From JBEGHD01 sp049334165 (GTDB taxonomy: Bacteria > Bacteroidota > Bacteroidia > Flavobacteriales_D > Sanyastnellaceae), in NCBI GenBank assembly GCA_049334165.1, contig JBEGHD010000006.1: a stretch of 64,000 nt of DNA. The stretch is one strand, 5' to 3'. Both the position numbers and the translations under genes were made by a program. The stretch's first letter is position 1. Each line of letters begins with the position of its first letter. The notes below the pieces were generated by a model that was not told where the DNA came from, ran no database searches, and saw nothing but the letters and a program-made list of their open reading frames with translations. Positions 44,074 to 52,633 of the stretch are shown one piece after another.

Positions 44074-44694
44074 TTATTTATACTGCTCAATGTCAATGGA
44101 ATTGATGCAGAAGTCGTATTCGTCTTGCTGGCGATTTGAGCATACCACGATGAGCCGATTCTGTGAGTTTTCTGTAATTAGGTTTTTGTACCAATCGATT
44201 CCTTGCCGATCCAGATTGGAAGTTGGCTCGTCAAGAAGTAGCAATGTACTCTCGCTAAAAATTGCCTGGGCAAGCTTCACACGTTGGAGCATTCCGCTGG
44301 AAAAGTATTTCAGCTGTTTATCGCGATGGCGCTGGAGGCCGGTTTGCTCAATCAGTTCTTTGACGGTGAGCTTGTTCCTCAGAGGTTTAAACTTAGAGTG
44401 AAAACCTAGCATCTCCTGGAGTGTGAGCTCTTCGTAAAGTTTCATGGCCGGGCTGGTGATGCTGACATTTCGAAATGCCAGTTCTGCCGAGACCTCGGAC
44501 TTGTCTTTCTGAAAAGAGAGCTTTCCTTCAGATGGCTCCATGTATCCTGAAAGAATCTGAAGTAGCGTACTTTTCCCAGACCCGTTAGATCCGAGCAAGA
44601 CAGTGTGATTGTTGGGAGTGAGCTGAGTTGAAATGCCCCTGAAAATCCAGTCGCGATTAAATCGTTTACCGATGTTTTCGAGCGTGATTTCCAT
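44074..44694 (-). CDS. Small ABC transporter ATPase in the lpx operon
   Basis: A 206-residue ATPase. Walker A is LGSNGSGKST, the signature is YFSSGMLQRVKLAQAI (SSGM in place of SGGQ, as in CcmA), Walker B is LLLLDEPTSNLDRQGI. The H-loop His appears to be replaced (RLIVVCSNRQQDEYDFC has Ser/Asn there), which could slow hydrolysis. It is the last gene after lpxD, lpxC-fabZ and lpxA and starts 5 bases after lpxA. No permease is adjacent. I infer that it belongs to an unknown envelope transporter; it could also be CcmA, whose ccmB partner lies elsewhere. Confidence 0.8.
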   Translation of the reverse strand: MEITLENIGKRFNRDWIFRGISTQLTPNNHTVLLGSNGSGKSTLLQILSGYMEPSEGKLSFQKDKSEVSAELAFRNVSITSPAMKLYEELTLQEMLGFHSKFKPLRNKLTVKELIEQTGLQRHRDKQLKYFSSGMLQRVKLAQAIFSESTLLLLDEPTSNLDRQGIDWYKNLITENSQNRLIVVCSNRQQDEYDFCINSIDIEQYK

Positions 44695-44699
44695 ACATC

Positions 44700-45473
44700 C
44701 TAAAGTGGCCCTCGGATGATGCCTTTTTCCGAATTTCTAATGAAGCTCAAAATCACTTCTTTTTCGCTGGAGGAAGGTAGCTCCATTTCAGCTGCTTTTA
44801 GTGCCTGCGACATGTTGCTGCTGTGAACGTAAATGGCGCGGTAGACATCTTCTATAGTTGCAATAGATTCGTTTTCGAAACCTCTTCTTCTTAGTCCGAT
44901 GGCGTTTACACCAGCGTAAGAAAGTGGCTCTCGAGCAGCTTTCACATATGGCGGTACGTTTTTGCGAACCAGTGAACCCCCGGCAATGAACGCGTGCTGC
45001 CCAATATGAACAAATTGCTGAACGGCCACTACACCTTCAATTGCTACCCAGTCTTCAATAATCACATGACCGGCAATGTTGGCCGAGTTGGCAATGATGC
45101 AGTTGTTGCCAATTTGCGCATCGTGAGCTACATGGACGTAAGCCATGAGCAAACAATTCTGTCCAACTTTAGTGGTGAATTTATCTTTCGTCCCGCGGTT
45201 GATGGTCACGCATTCGCGAATGGTCGAAAAATCTCCGATTTCTGCTGTGGTCTGTTCTCCATCAAACTTTAAATCTTGTGGAATAGCGCTGATAACAGCA
45301 CCGGGAAAAATGCGGCAGTTCTTGCCGATTCGCGCTCCATCCATGATGGTGACGTTCGGTCCAATCCACGTGTTGTCGCCAATTTCTACATCAGCTGCAA
45401 TGCTGGTGAAGGCGCCAATTTCTACATTTTCGCCAATTTTCGAATCGGGGTGGATATGTGTCATTTCATTCAT
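44700..45473 (-). CDS. lpxA: UDP-N-acetylglucosamine O-acyltransferase LpxA
   Basis: First step of lipid A synthesis: transfers 3-hydroxyacyl from ACP to UDP-GlcNAc. It is a left-handed beta-helix of hexapeptide repeats (IGENVEIGAFTSIAADVEIG and so on, about 10-190). AYVHVAHDAQIGNN holds the catalytic His of the family, followed by a helical C-terminus. I use ATG 45473 because it has GAGGA shortly upstream; ATG 45497 (eight codons earlier) and 45464 are alternatives. Expected length is about 257 residues. Third gene of the lpxD, lpxC-fabZ, lpxA operon. Confidence 0.93.
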   Translation of the reverse strand: MNEMTHIHPDSKIGENVEIGAFTSIAADVEIGDNTWIGPNVTIMDGARIGKNCRIFPGAVISAIPQDLKFDGEQTTAEIGDFSTIRECVTINRGTKDKFTTKVGQNCLLMAYVHVAHDAQIGNNCIIANSANIAGHVIIEDWVAIEGVVAVQQFVHIGQHAFIAGGSLVRKNVPPYVKAAREPLSYAGVNAIGLRRRGFENESIATIEDVYRAIYVHSSNMSQALKAAEMELPSSSEKEVILSFIRNSEKGIIRGPL

Positions 45474-45509
45474 CTTGTCCTCAGTAATGGATGGCATGGC
45501 CGAATCTAA

Positions 45510-46910
45510 TTAATTTTCTTTGGCTACCTGAGCGAGCATGGTAGCTTCTGTAACCAACTTGCCGTTGATAAACGCTTTTCCGCTCATGTTCACCAGTCCT
45601 CTACGAATTGGTGAATCCAAAGTTAGTTTGAAAACGATGGTGTCTCCGGGAACAACTTTTTGCTTAAATCGCACATTGTCGATCTTCAGAAAGTAGGTGG
45701 AATAATTCTCCGGATCTTCTACAGAGCTGAGTGCAAAAATACCACCGACCTGAGCCATTGCTTCAACCTGCAATACTCCTGGCATCACGGGATTCCCTGG
45801 GAAATGTCCCTGGAAGAACGGCTCGTTCATGGTAACGTTTTTCACACCCACGATGCTCTGATCGTCCATTTCCATGATCTTGTCGATCAGCAAAAACGGA
45901 TAGCGATGGGGGAGCATGCTCGTGATTTTGTTGATGTCAAAGAGCGGCTCTTTTTGAAGGTCAAACTTTTCCGGAGCGTTCTTTTCGTTTTTGATCAGGT
46001 CTTTTAAAACTTTCGCAAACTCTACATTTCCGGCATGTCCAGGTCGAGCTGCGAGAATATGGCCACGGATAAATCGACCTACCAGCGCCAGGTCACCCAC
46101 GATGTCGAGAAGTTTGTGTCGCGCTGGTTCGTTTTCGTATTGCAGTTTGAGTGTGTTCAGAACTCCAATTCCTTCGACCTTGACTTTGAGATCTTCCTTG
46201 CCTATAAGCTTAAGAATTCGCTGGATCTCGTCTTCAGCGTACTCGCGTTCGACTAGCACAATGGCGTTGTCCATGTCGCCACCTTTTATCAGGCCGAGCT
46301 CTGCCAGCTGCGCAATTTCTTTAAGGAAAACGAATGTGCGGCATTTTGCAATCTCATCGACAAACTCATTGAGGGAATACATACTGGCGTGCTGAGTTCC
46401 CAACACTGGCGATTTGTAATCGACCATCACTGTAAGTCTCATTTCGCCACCATCGGTAGGCACTGCGAGCATTTCCACTTCTTTGTCGCTGTTCTCGAAG
46501 GCTATATTTTCTTCGAGAACCAAATACTTTCGTTCTGCTTCCTGTTCTTCGAAACCAACCTTTTGAATGGCTTCCACAAAAGGCCAGGAGCTTCCGTCCA
46601 TGATGGGTACCTCGGGTCCATCGAGAGTGACGAGAGCGTTGTCTACTTTGGATCCGTATATGGCAGCAAGAACGTGTTCAGTGGTGTGAACGCTGGCTCC
46701 GTTTTGCTCGAGTGTTGTACCTCTTTTGGTAGATACCACATTGTCCGGATCGGCAACGACTATGGGTTTGCCTTCGAGGTCAACTCGCTGAAATCTGTAT
46801 CCGGTGTTGGCGGGAGCGGGTTCTATGGTGAGTGTTACTTTTTCACCGGTATGTAATCCTATTCCCGTGAGGCTTACGCTTTGTTTTAGGGTTCTCTGTT
46901 TAGAGCTCAT
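45510..46910 (-). CDS. lpxC-fabZ: Fused LpxC deacetylase and FabZ dehydratase
   Basis: Two enzymes in one 466-residue chain, a fusion typical of Bacteroidota. Residues about 1-305 are LpxC (UDP-3-O-acyl-GlcNAc deacetylase, the committed step of lipid A): His75 and His79 in VHTTEHVLAAIYG are at the zinc site, IKGGDMDNAIV and RHKLLDIVGDLALVG hold the other ligand and catalytic residues. Residues about 318-466 are FabZ (3-hydroxyacyl-ACP dehydratase): LPHRYPFLLIDKI, FQGHFPGNPVMPGVLQVEAM with the catalytic His/Glu pair. The fusion links lipid A commitment to the supply of unsaturated acyl-ACP. It starts 23 bases after lpxD. Confidence 0.96.
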   Translation of the reverse strand: MSSKQRTLKQSVSLTGIGLHTGEKVTLTIEPAPANTGYRFQRVDLEGKPIVVADPDNVVSTKRGTTLEQNGASVHTTEHVLAAIYGSKVDNALVTLDGPEVPIMDGSSWPFVEAIQKVGFEEQEAERKYLVLEENIAFENSDKEVEMLAVPTDGGEMRLTVMVDYKSPVLGTQHASMYSLNEFVDEIAKCRTFVFLKEIAQLAELGLIKGGDMDNAIVLVEREYAEDEIQRILKLIGKEDLKVKVEGIGVLNTLKLQYENEPARHKLLDIVGDLALVGRFIRGHILAARPGHAGNVEFAKVLKDLIKNEKNAPEKFDLQKEPLFDINKITSMLPHRYPFLLIDKIMEMDDQSIVGVKNVTMNEPFFQGHFPGNPVMPGVLQVEAMAQVGGIFALSSVEDPENYSTYFLKIDNVRFKQKVVPGDTIVFKLTLDSPIRRGLVNMSGKAFINGKLVTEATMLAQVAKEN

Positions 46911-46933
46911 TCCGGGGTTTGGTTTAGGTCTTA

Positions 46934-47983
46934 TTATTCTTTTTCTGATTTTATCTGTGCGATTTGCTTTTCGAGCTCATCGATCTTCTTCATAAGATTT
47001 GGTAGCCTTTTGAAGCCGATGTATGACATTTTGTAATCGCGAATGGAAAGGTGTGGCGATCCCTGAACGATTTCGCCTTCTTTTAGAATGGAGGAGCCAA
47101 TGCCCGACTGAGCTGCAATTTTCACGTTATCGGCAATTTTCAGGTGACCAATAATTCCCACCTGGCCTCCAATCATACAGTTCTTTCCAATTTTTGTGGA
47201 ACCTGCAATACCCGTCTGTGCTGCAATCACCGTGTTTTCGCCAATTTCCACATTGTGGGCAATTTGGATGAGGTTATCGATTTTGGCCCCTTTTCGGATG
47301 ATCGTAGATCCCAAAGTAGCTCTATCGATCGTGGTGTTTGCCCCCACTTCAACGTGGTCTTCGATAATTACATTACCGATCTGAGCCACCTTGTTGTACT
47401 GGTTTTCGGAGTTTGGTGCAAAACCAAAACCGTCAGCACCAATTACTACACCTCCGTGGATTATGCAATTCTTCCCGATTTTGCTGTTGTCGTAAATCTT
47501 AACTCCGGCCTGTAACGTTGTTCCGCTTCCAACCTCGGCATTGTTTGACAAGTAGCAGTGCGGATAAATTTTAGCGTTATCACCGACTTTTGCATTCGGG
47601 CCGATGTAAGCAAAAGCCCCGATGAACACGTCTTTTCCAACCTCGGCAGATTCGTGCACGAAAGCCAACTTATCGATTCCCGGCTCGGCCTGCTGCATCT
47701 GGTTATACATTTCGAGCAGTTGTGCGAAACTGCGGTAGGCATCTTCCACCAAAATCAGTGTGAGAGTTGATGGAAGGTCTTTCTCCGGTTCAAAAGATTT
47801 ATTGACAATGGCCAGTGAAGCCTGAGTGTCGTAGATGTGCGGAGTGTATTTTGGATTGGCCAAAAATGTGAGCGTTCCGGGAGCACCTTCTTCGATCTTA
47901 GATAAATTATCTACAGTGGTTTCCGGGTTCCCTACAATTTCACCTCCGAGCAAGTCGGCTATTTGTCTAGCAGAAAATTCCAT
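46934..47983 (-). CDS. lpxD: UDP-3-O-acylglucosamine N-acyltransferase LpxD
   Basis: Adds the second acyl chain in lipid A synthesis. The start is ATG 47983 (MEFSARQIADLLGGEIVG), the standard LpxD N-terminus; an earlier in-frame ATG at 48019 adds 12 residues that do not fit and lie over the promoter. 349 residues: N-terminal uridine-binding domain (to about 100), then a hexapeptide-repeat beta-helix, with the catalytic-His-type pattern in QIAHNVEIGENTVIAAQTG, and a C-terminal helix. First gene of the lpx operon. A -7 element ends six bases before this ATG. Confidence 0.95.
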   Translation of the reverse strand: MEFSARQIADLLGGEIVGNPETTVDNLSKIEEGAPGTLTFLANPKYTPHIYDTQASLAIVNKSFEPEKDLPSTLTLILVEDAYRSFAQLLEMYNQMQQAEPGIDKLAFVHESAEVGKDVFIGAFAYIGPNAKVGDNAKIYPHCYLSNNAEVGSGTTLQAGVKIYDNSKIGKNCIIHGGVVIGADGFGFAPNSENQYNKVAQIGNVIIEDHVEVGANTTIDRATLGSTIIRKGAKIDNLIQIAHNVEIGENTVIAAQTGIAGSTKIGKNCMIGGQVGIIGHLKIADNVKIAAQSGIGSSILKEGEIVQGSPHLSIRDYKMSYIGFKRLPNLMKKIDELEKQIAQIKSEKE

Positions 47984-47989
47984 GTGGCG

Positions 47990-47997
47990 CAAAAGTA
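47990..47997 (-). promoter_or_regulatory. Candidate -7 element (TACTTTTG) just before lpxD
   Basis: On the minus strand an exact TAnnTTTG match ends six bases before the well-supported lpxD ATG. A TTTG at the usual spacing is not clear. It would give an nearly leaderless lpx mRNA. Confidence 0.5.
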
Positions 47998-48069
47998 ACA
48001 ATATTCCCGTCTTTTGCACTCCAAAAAGTGACCAGTGGCGGGGACTTATTAAAAATGTTTTCGACTACT

Positions 48070-49413
48070 TTAGATGAGGCCGCGAGCTTTTAGTTCGAGG
48101 TATTTGTTAACAGTGTTCATCGACAAGTCTTCGGGTTTTGTAAGTATGGTTTGAATGCCTTGCTTCCGAAGGCGAATGGCGAGGTGCTTTTTCTCCAGCA
48201 CCATTTTTTGAGCAATGGTCTGCGTGTAAATATCTCGTATGTACTCGGCTTTTTTAGTGCTGTAATCCTCCAGTTCGGTGTTTTCAAAAATCATGACAAC
48301 GAGCAGGTGGTGGGCATTAATTCTTCTCAAAACAGGGAGGGCGCGTTCCAAAGCGTAGGCACTCTCAAAGTTGAGGTAAAGAAAAATCAGGCTACGACTT
48401 TTGATGATGTTTCGAATGGCGTGAAAAAGCAGTTCGTAGTTGGCTTCCAGTCGTGCTTCCTTTTCATTGTAAAGTGCCTGCAAGATTTTTTTTAGTTGTA
48501 CTTTTCCCTTGTCTGCACGGATAGTCGAACCCATCTTGTCGCTAAAAGAAATCAGTCCAGTTTTATCGTGTTTTTTCAGTGCGATGTTTGAGATGACCAG
48601 GCTTGTGTTAATGGCGTAGTCGAGCAGGCTGAGGCCATTAAATGGCATTCGCATAGATCGGCTTTTGTCGATGATCGAATACACCTGCTGTGATCGTTCG
48701 TCTTCGTACTGATTCACCATCAACTGGTTTTTCCTACTGGTTGCTTTCCAGTTGATGCTCCTCACATCATCGCCTTGCACGTAAGTTTTAATTTGCTCAA
48801 ACTCGTAGCTATGGCCGAGTCTCCGCATTTTTTTAATCCCATGAAAATTGGAGATACTGGCAAAGGCCATCAACTCGTATTTTTTCATCTGGATGATCGA
48901 TGGGTAAACCGGAATGGTGTGCTCTTCGTTCTTGCGAATTCTTCTGGAAAGCAATCCGATCTTGCTAGAGATAAGCAGGTTGATTTTGCCAAAAGCGTAT
49001 TCCCCGCGAACCAGAGGTAGAAGAGAGTACTTCAAAATTCTTCTTTCACCCACAGCCATAGATATTTTCATTTGAAAATCACGCTGCTGAAATTGCACCG
49101 GCAACTCATCATAAATAGTGATGAAAAGTTTGATACTGAAGCGATTCATTAGGTGGATTTTCACCTCGTTTTCATCGCCTAGTGAAAAGAGTTTTGGTGT
49201 TTTTCGACTGCCTAGAATCAGGTTTTTGTTTTGAGCCAAAAGAATGCAATCCACCAAACAAACCACAGCGAAAAGTACCAGAGCCAGCTTACCGGCAATG
49301 AAGAGCGGCTCGTGCAAAAAGCCGAGCGACAGCAGCACTACCAAAGCTCCAATGACCAGAAAAAATCGGCCATTGAGCTGAAACTGTTTTAATACGCGCC
49401 AGGTTGTCTTCAA
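48070..49413 (-). CDS. DUF58 domain protein
   Basis: A 447-residue protein of the MoxR-associated DUF58 family. Two N-terminal transmembrane helices (about 15-55) come first. The family core QGDDVRSINWKATSRKNQLMV (about 215) is followed by a vWA-like fold with SIIDKSRSMRMP, a MIDAS-like DxSxS motif in the form DKSRS. These proteins work with MoxR AAA+ ATPases in maturing or regulating membrane or secreted proteins. It is the 3'-most gene of a five-gene minus-strand cluster; the stop is 87 bases from the lpxD start. Confidence 0.88.
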   Translation of the reverse strand: MKTTWRVLKQFQLNGRFFLVIGALVVLLSLGFLHEPLFIAGKLALVLFAVVCLVDCILLAQNKNLILGSRKTPKLFSLGDENEVKIHLMNRFSIKLFITIYDELPVQFQQRDFQMKISMAVGERRILKYSLLPLVRGEYAFGKINLLISSKIGLLSRRIRKNEEHTIPVYPSIIQMKKYELMAFASISNFHGIKKMRRLGHSYEFEQIKTYVQGDDVRSINWKATSRKNQLMVNQYEDERSQQVYSIIDKSRSMRMPFNGLSLLDYAINTSLVISNIALKKHDKTGLISFSDKMGSTIRADKGKVQLKKILQALYNEKEARLEANYELLFHAIRNIIKSRSLIFLYLNFESAYALERALPVLRRINAHHLLVVMIFENTELEDYSTKKAEYIRDIYTQTIAQKMVLEKKHLAIRLRKQGIQTILTKPEDLSMNTVNKYLELKARGLI

Positions 49414-49428
49414 GGTTTGTGGGAGTTT

Positions 49429-50592
49429 TTAGCGGGGAACATCAATTTTTTCGAGAATGTCGCGAACTACGTCTTTCACGGTCGTTCCTTCCATTTCTCG
49501 TTCGTGAGAAAGAATAATTCGGTGGTTAAGCACAGGGTAGCAAACCTCCTGAATATCGTCAGGCGTCACAAAACCTCTGCCCTTGATAGCAGCTTTTGCT
49601 TTGGCCGTTTTCATGATGGCCAGAGAAGCTCTTGGCGAAGCACCGAGGAAAAGATCTCCGTTGTTTCGCGTGTTGTGCACGATGTTGGCGATGTAGTCGA
49701 TGAGTTCTTTTTTGATAAATACTTTTTCAATCAATTCGCTGAATGACTTCAAATCTTGCGGAGAAACGACTGGCTTCACGATTTCCTTTTTGCGGATGTT
49801 GAAGTCGCTTTGGAATTCGTAGAGAATTTCTTTTTCGGTGTCCAGGTTTGGATACTCCATCACAATTCTGAAAATAAATCGGTCGAGCTGAGCCTCAGGT
49901 AGGGAGTAGGTTCCTTCTTGCTCCACAGGGTTTTGAGTGGCAATCACAAAAAATGGAAACTCCATCTGGTGAGTTGTGCCATCGTAGGTGAGTTGTCTTT
50001 CTTCCATCACCTCCATCAGCGCTGCCTGAGTTTTTGCAGGAGCTCTGTTGATCTCGTCAATGAGGATCACATTGGAGAAGATTGGACCGTGCTTGAAGTA
50101 AAACTCGGAGTTTTTCACGTTGAAAACTGAAGTTCCGGTTACGTCAGTCGGCATCAGGTCTGGGGTAAACTGAATGCGGCTAAAATCGCTGTCGATAGTT
50201 TGTGCCAGCATTTTTGCCGTGAGCGTCTTAGCGATTCCCGGGAGGCCTTCCAAAAGGCAGTGTCCGCCAGTGAGCAAAGCCGTCAGCATCAGCTCTACCG
50301 TTTCGTCCTGATCGATCACCACTTTGGCAATTTCGTCCTTGATTGCATCAGTTGCTTTTCTGATGGGTGTTACATCCAGAGTCTGCTGACCAGCGTATGG
50401 CGAAGCCGGCTCTTTTGGAAATGCTTCACCGGATTGATCCATTTTAGGTGTCTCGGGAAGGCCGGGTGTTTGCTCACTTCCTGTTGGCGATGGTTGATTG
50501 GCTCCCGACTCTGGAGCCTTGTCCTGACTCTCGTTATTTGGGTTTGACTCGTTTGTCAAATCTTTATTTTCCTTTTTGTCTTCTTCTTTCAT
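49429..50592 (-). CDS. MoxR family AAA+ ATPase
   Basis: A 387-residue ATPase. Walker A GLPGIAKT, Walker B LIDEINRAPAKTQAALMEVM, and sensor ATQNPVEQEGTYSLPEAQLDRF are all present, as in MoxR. The first 70 or so residues are a low-complexity acidic, Asn/Pro/Gln-rich extension (DKKENKDLTNESNPNNE onward), not normal for MoxR and probably disordered. It lies between DUF4350 and DUF58 genes, with 9 and 15 bases between stops and starts, so co-transcription is very likely. MoxR proteins are thought to be chaperones acting with the DUF58/vWA partners; the client is unknown. Confidence 0.93.
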   Translation of the reverse strand: MKEEDKKENKDLTNESNPNNESQDKAPESGANQPSPTGSEQTPGLPETPKMDQSGEAFPKEPASPYAGQQTLDVTPIRKATDAIKDEIAKVVIDQDETVELMLTALLTGGHCLLEGLPGIAKTLTAKMLAQTIDSDFSRIQFTPDLMPTDVTGTSVFNVKNSEFYFKHGPIFSNVILIDEINRAPAKTQAALMEVMEERQLTYDGTTHQMEFPFFVIATQNPVEQEGTYSLPEAQLDRFIFRIVMEYPNLDTEKEILYEFQSDFNIRKKEIVKPVVSPQDLKSFSELIEKVFIKKELIDYIANIVHNTRNNGDLFLGASPRASLAIMKTAKAKAAIKGRGFVTPDDIQEVCYPVLNHRIILSHEREMEGTTVKDVVRDILEKIDVPR

Positions 50593-50601
50593 AAGAATGG
50601 A

Positions 50602-51903
50602 TTATTTGCAATTGTGGTAGAAGTGCTCGATCAGGTGGTGGAAATCTACAAGCATTTTGTTGGACACTTCGTACGCTGTCAAGATTTCTTTGTCCTGATC
50701 GAAAATCTTTTTGACGACTTCGCGGTCAACCTCCGAGAGATTGGAAATGCGGTCGATTAATTTTTCCTGTTCTTTTTTCGTCTCCGTTTTGGTCTTAATT
50801 CCATATCGCTCGCGGATAAAAGCCAAAAAGAGCTTCATCTTGGTGGAGCTGATCTTTCGATGATCTTTTTGCCTCATGTAGAGCTGGCTCACCGTTTCAG
50901 CAAACTCAATCGAAGTGTTGGTGTTCGGTTCCAAAACCGGAATAACACGTTGCTTTCGCTTCGATCCCAGAATCAAATATAACAACCCTCCGAGGAGCAA
51001 AAGATACCAGGCCCACCGGAGTGGAGGTTGAGACATGATGAAGGTTAGCGGTCCTTCGTTGTCGGCCGCGCCTCTGTTGGTACTGTCCTTGGAGCCTGTG
51101 TACTGATAATTTTGGTTGTGCTCGTCAAAATAAACCGGTCCGTCTTTCATGCTCGAAAAGACCTCTCTGGCGTACTCAAAATTTTTCTTTTCAAGTAGGT
51201 AATAATTGGTAAAAACCTCCGGAGTGGTGTGGAAGTAAAAAGTTCCTTCTCCGTAGTCGCGGGACAGGTAGTTCGAATAAAACTCGCCATAAAGAGGAGT
51301 TTGAATGTCACCCAGCATCACAACTTTTTGGGTAGTGTCTTCCGATAAAATCTGATGATCGAAATAGTTCCAGTTGTGCCACACCATTTCGTTGTCGTAC
51401 ACGTGTTTCCACTCGAAAAGACTATCAGAGCCCATGAGCTTTCCGTTCACAATGGTGTCTCTCACAGAATTGATGAAGTTGGAATATTGCAACGGTTCAC
51501 TACCCTGCTGGAAGTAATAGTCGAGCGAGCCTTCCGGTAATTTAAAAAGGGTGTCCAGCAAGGTGTAGTTGTGGTATTTGCTTGAAATGTAAGCGTTTCC
51601 ACCTCTTTCCACAAAGCGCATGATAAAATCCAACTCAAGTGAATCGGTGTAGAGAGTTCGTCCAACAAAAACATAGTTGCCGCTGGCGTCCTCGGGGATT
51701 GTCTTGTAGATCGTATCCGTTACGATTTCGAATTCGCCTGTTTTTTCAAAAATATCGGTTAGCACAGTTGTGCCGTATGGATTTTCATCATCGGGCTTGT
51801 AGCTTTCGCCCCAATTATAACCCGAGTTTAGAATGATGTAAACCAGCAAGGCTACAACCAAAACAAGAGCGATAATGATAAGGGCAGTGTTACTCTTTTT
51901 CAT
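50602..51903 (-). CDS. DUF4350-type membrane protein
   Basis: A 433-residue protein. One N-terminal membrane helix (ALIIIALVLVVALLVYIIL), an extracytoplasmic alpha/beta domain of about 260 residues (start GTTVLTDIFEKTGEFEIV, like the DUF4350 fold), and a second helix (WAWYLLLLGGLLYLILG, about 305). A cytoplasmic C-terminal part of about 110 residues follows. It overlaps the upstream DUF4129 gene by 14 bases and is followed by moxR. Function unknown; the cluster suggests a partner of the MoxR system. Confidence 0.8.
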   Translation of the reverse strand: MKKSNTALIIIALVLVVALLVYIILNSGYNWGESYKPDDENPYGTTVLTDIFEKTGEFEIVTDTIYKTIPEDASGNYVFVGRTLYTDSLELDFIMRFVERGGNAYISSKYHNYTLLDTLFKLPEGSLDYYFQQGSEPLQYSNFINSVRDTIVNGKLMGSDSLFEWKHVYDNEMVWHNWNYFDHQILSEDTTQKVVMLGDIQTPLYGEFYSNYLSRDYGEGTFYFHTTPEVFTNYYLLEKKNFEYAREVFSSMKDGPVYFDEHNQNYQYTGSKDSTNRGAADNEGPLTFIMSQPPLRWAWYLLLLGGLLYLILGSKRKQRVIPVLEPNTNTSIEFAETVSQLYMRQKDHRKISSTKMKLFLAFIRERYGIKTKTETKKEQEKLIDRISNLSEVDREVVKKIFDQDKEILTAYEVSNKMLVDFHHLIEHFYHNCK

Positions 51904-52633
51904 TGCTCTTGCTGTTTTGTTGTTCTAAACGATCGAGAAAACTGCTAAAAGCAGGTAGCAATTTCTGGTAGTCGGTTGCTGAAAAAGGCATTTCGCCATA
52001 CCACACGTATTCAAATGAGCGTGTTAAATCTCTAAACTCCTTGAATCCTTCGTTGCCTCGCATCTCTCTGACGTATTGACTGTTTGTCTTTTCTCTTTTC
52101 CAGGCAATTTTGTTTTGAATAGAGAGATCCTTGAGAATCATCAGGTACAAAATGCGAATCGCTGTTTTGAAGTCTTTTTTATCCAGTGCCTCGCGCTTGA
52201 AGCGCTCCAGGTCAGATTCTTCCAGGTTTTCTTCAACGTCTTCCAGCGTGAAGCTCAGCTTCTTTTCTTTGAGCTTTCCAAAACCGATTCTATTTCCCAG
52301 CAGCCTCACCAGGACGAAAGTGAGCAAAATCACGATCAGTGAGATCGATAAAACTTTTAGGAGGGTTTGACTTATGCCTATGTCCCAGTTCCAAAAGCTA
52401 CTGTCAGAATCTTCTTTGTCTTCTTCTTGCGGTTCAATCTCTTCCTCCTCCTCTTCTTGTTCTTTGGTGTTGCCATAATTCACTCCTTCAGTGGCCTCCT
52501 CCCACGACTCCTCATTCATTCTGTCAGATTCTTGAGCAATAGAAGTTGCAGGAGTCAACAGACTCAAAGCCACCAGTAGGACTGCGAAGATTGTGAAGAC
52601 GATATTTCGAATGGGATTAAACTTCTTTCTCAA
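51890..52633 (-). CDS. DUF4129 domain protein
   Basis: A 247-residue protein with a signal peptide-like start (IVFTIFAVLLVALSLLTPAT). A Glu-rich stretch (about 40-80) comes next, then a membrane helix (LLKVLSISLIVILLTFVLVRLLG, about 92-113) and a cytoplasmic DUF4129 domain (FKTAIRILYLMILKDLSIQN, then REMRGNEGFKEFRDLTRSFEYVWYG). It overlaps both the SpoIIM-like gene (17 bases) and the DUF4350 gene (14 bases), so translation of the three is coupled. DUF4129 occurs in MoxR/transglutaminase-associated clusters. Function not established. Confidence 0.82.
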   Translation of the reverse strand: MRKKFNPIRNIVFTIFAVLLVALSLLTPATSIAQESDRMNEESWEEATEGVNYGNTKEQEEEEEEIEPQEEDKEDSDSSFWNWDIGISQTLLKVLSISLIVILLTFVLVRLLGNRIGFGKLKEKKLSFTLEDVEENLEESDLERFKREALDKKDFKTAIRILYLMILKDLSIQNKIAWKREKTNSQYVREMRGNEGFKEFRDLTRSFEYVWYGEMPFSATDYQKLLPAFSSFLDRLEQQNSKSNEKE

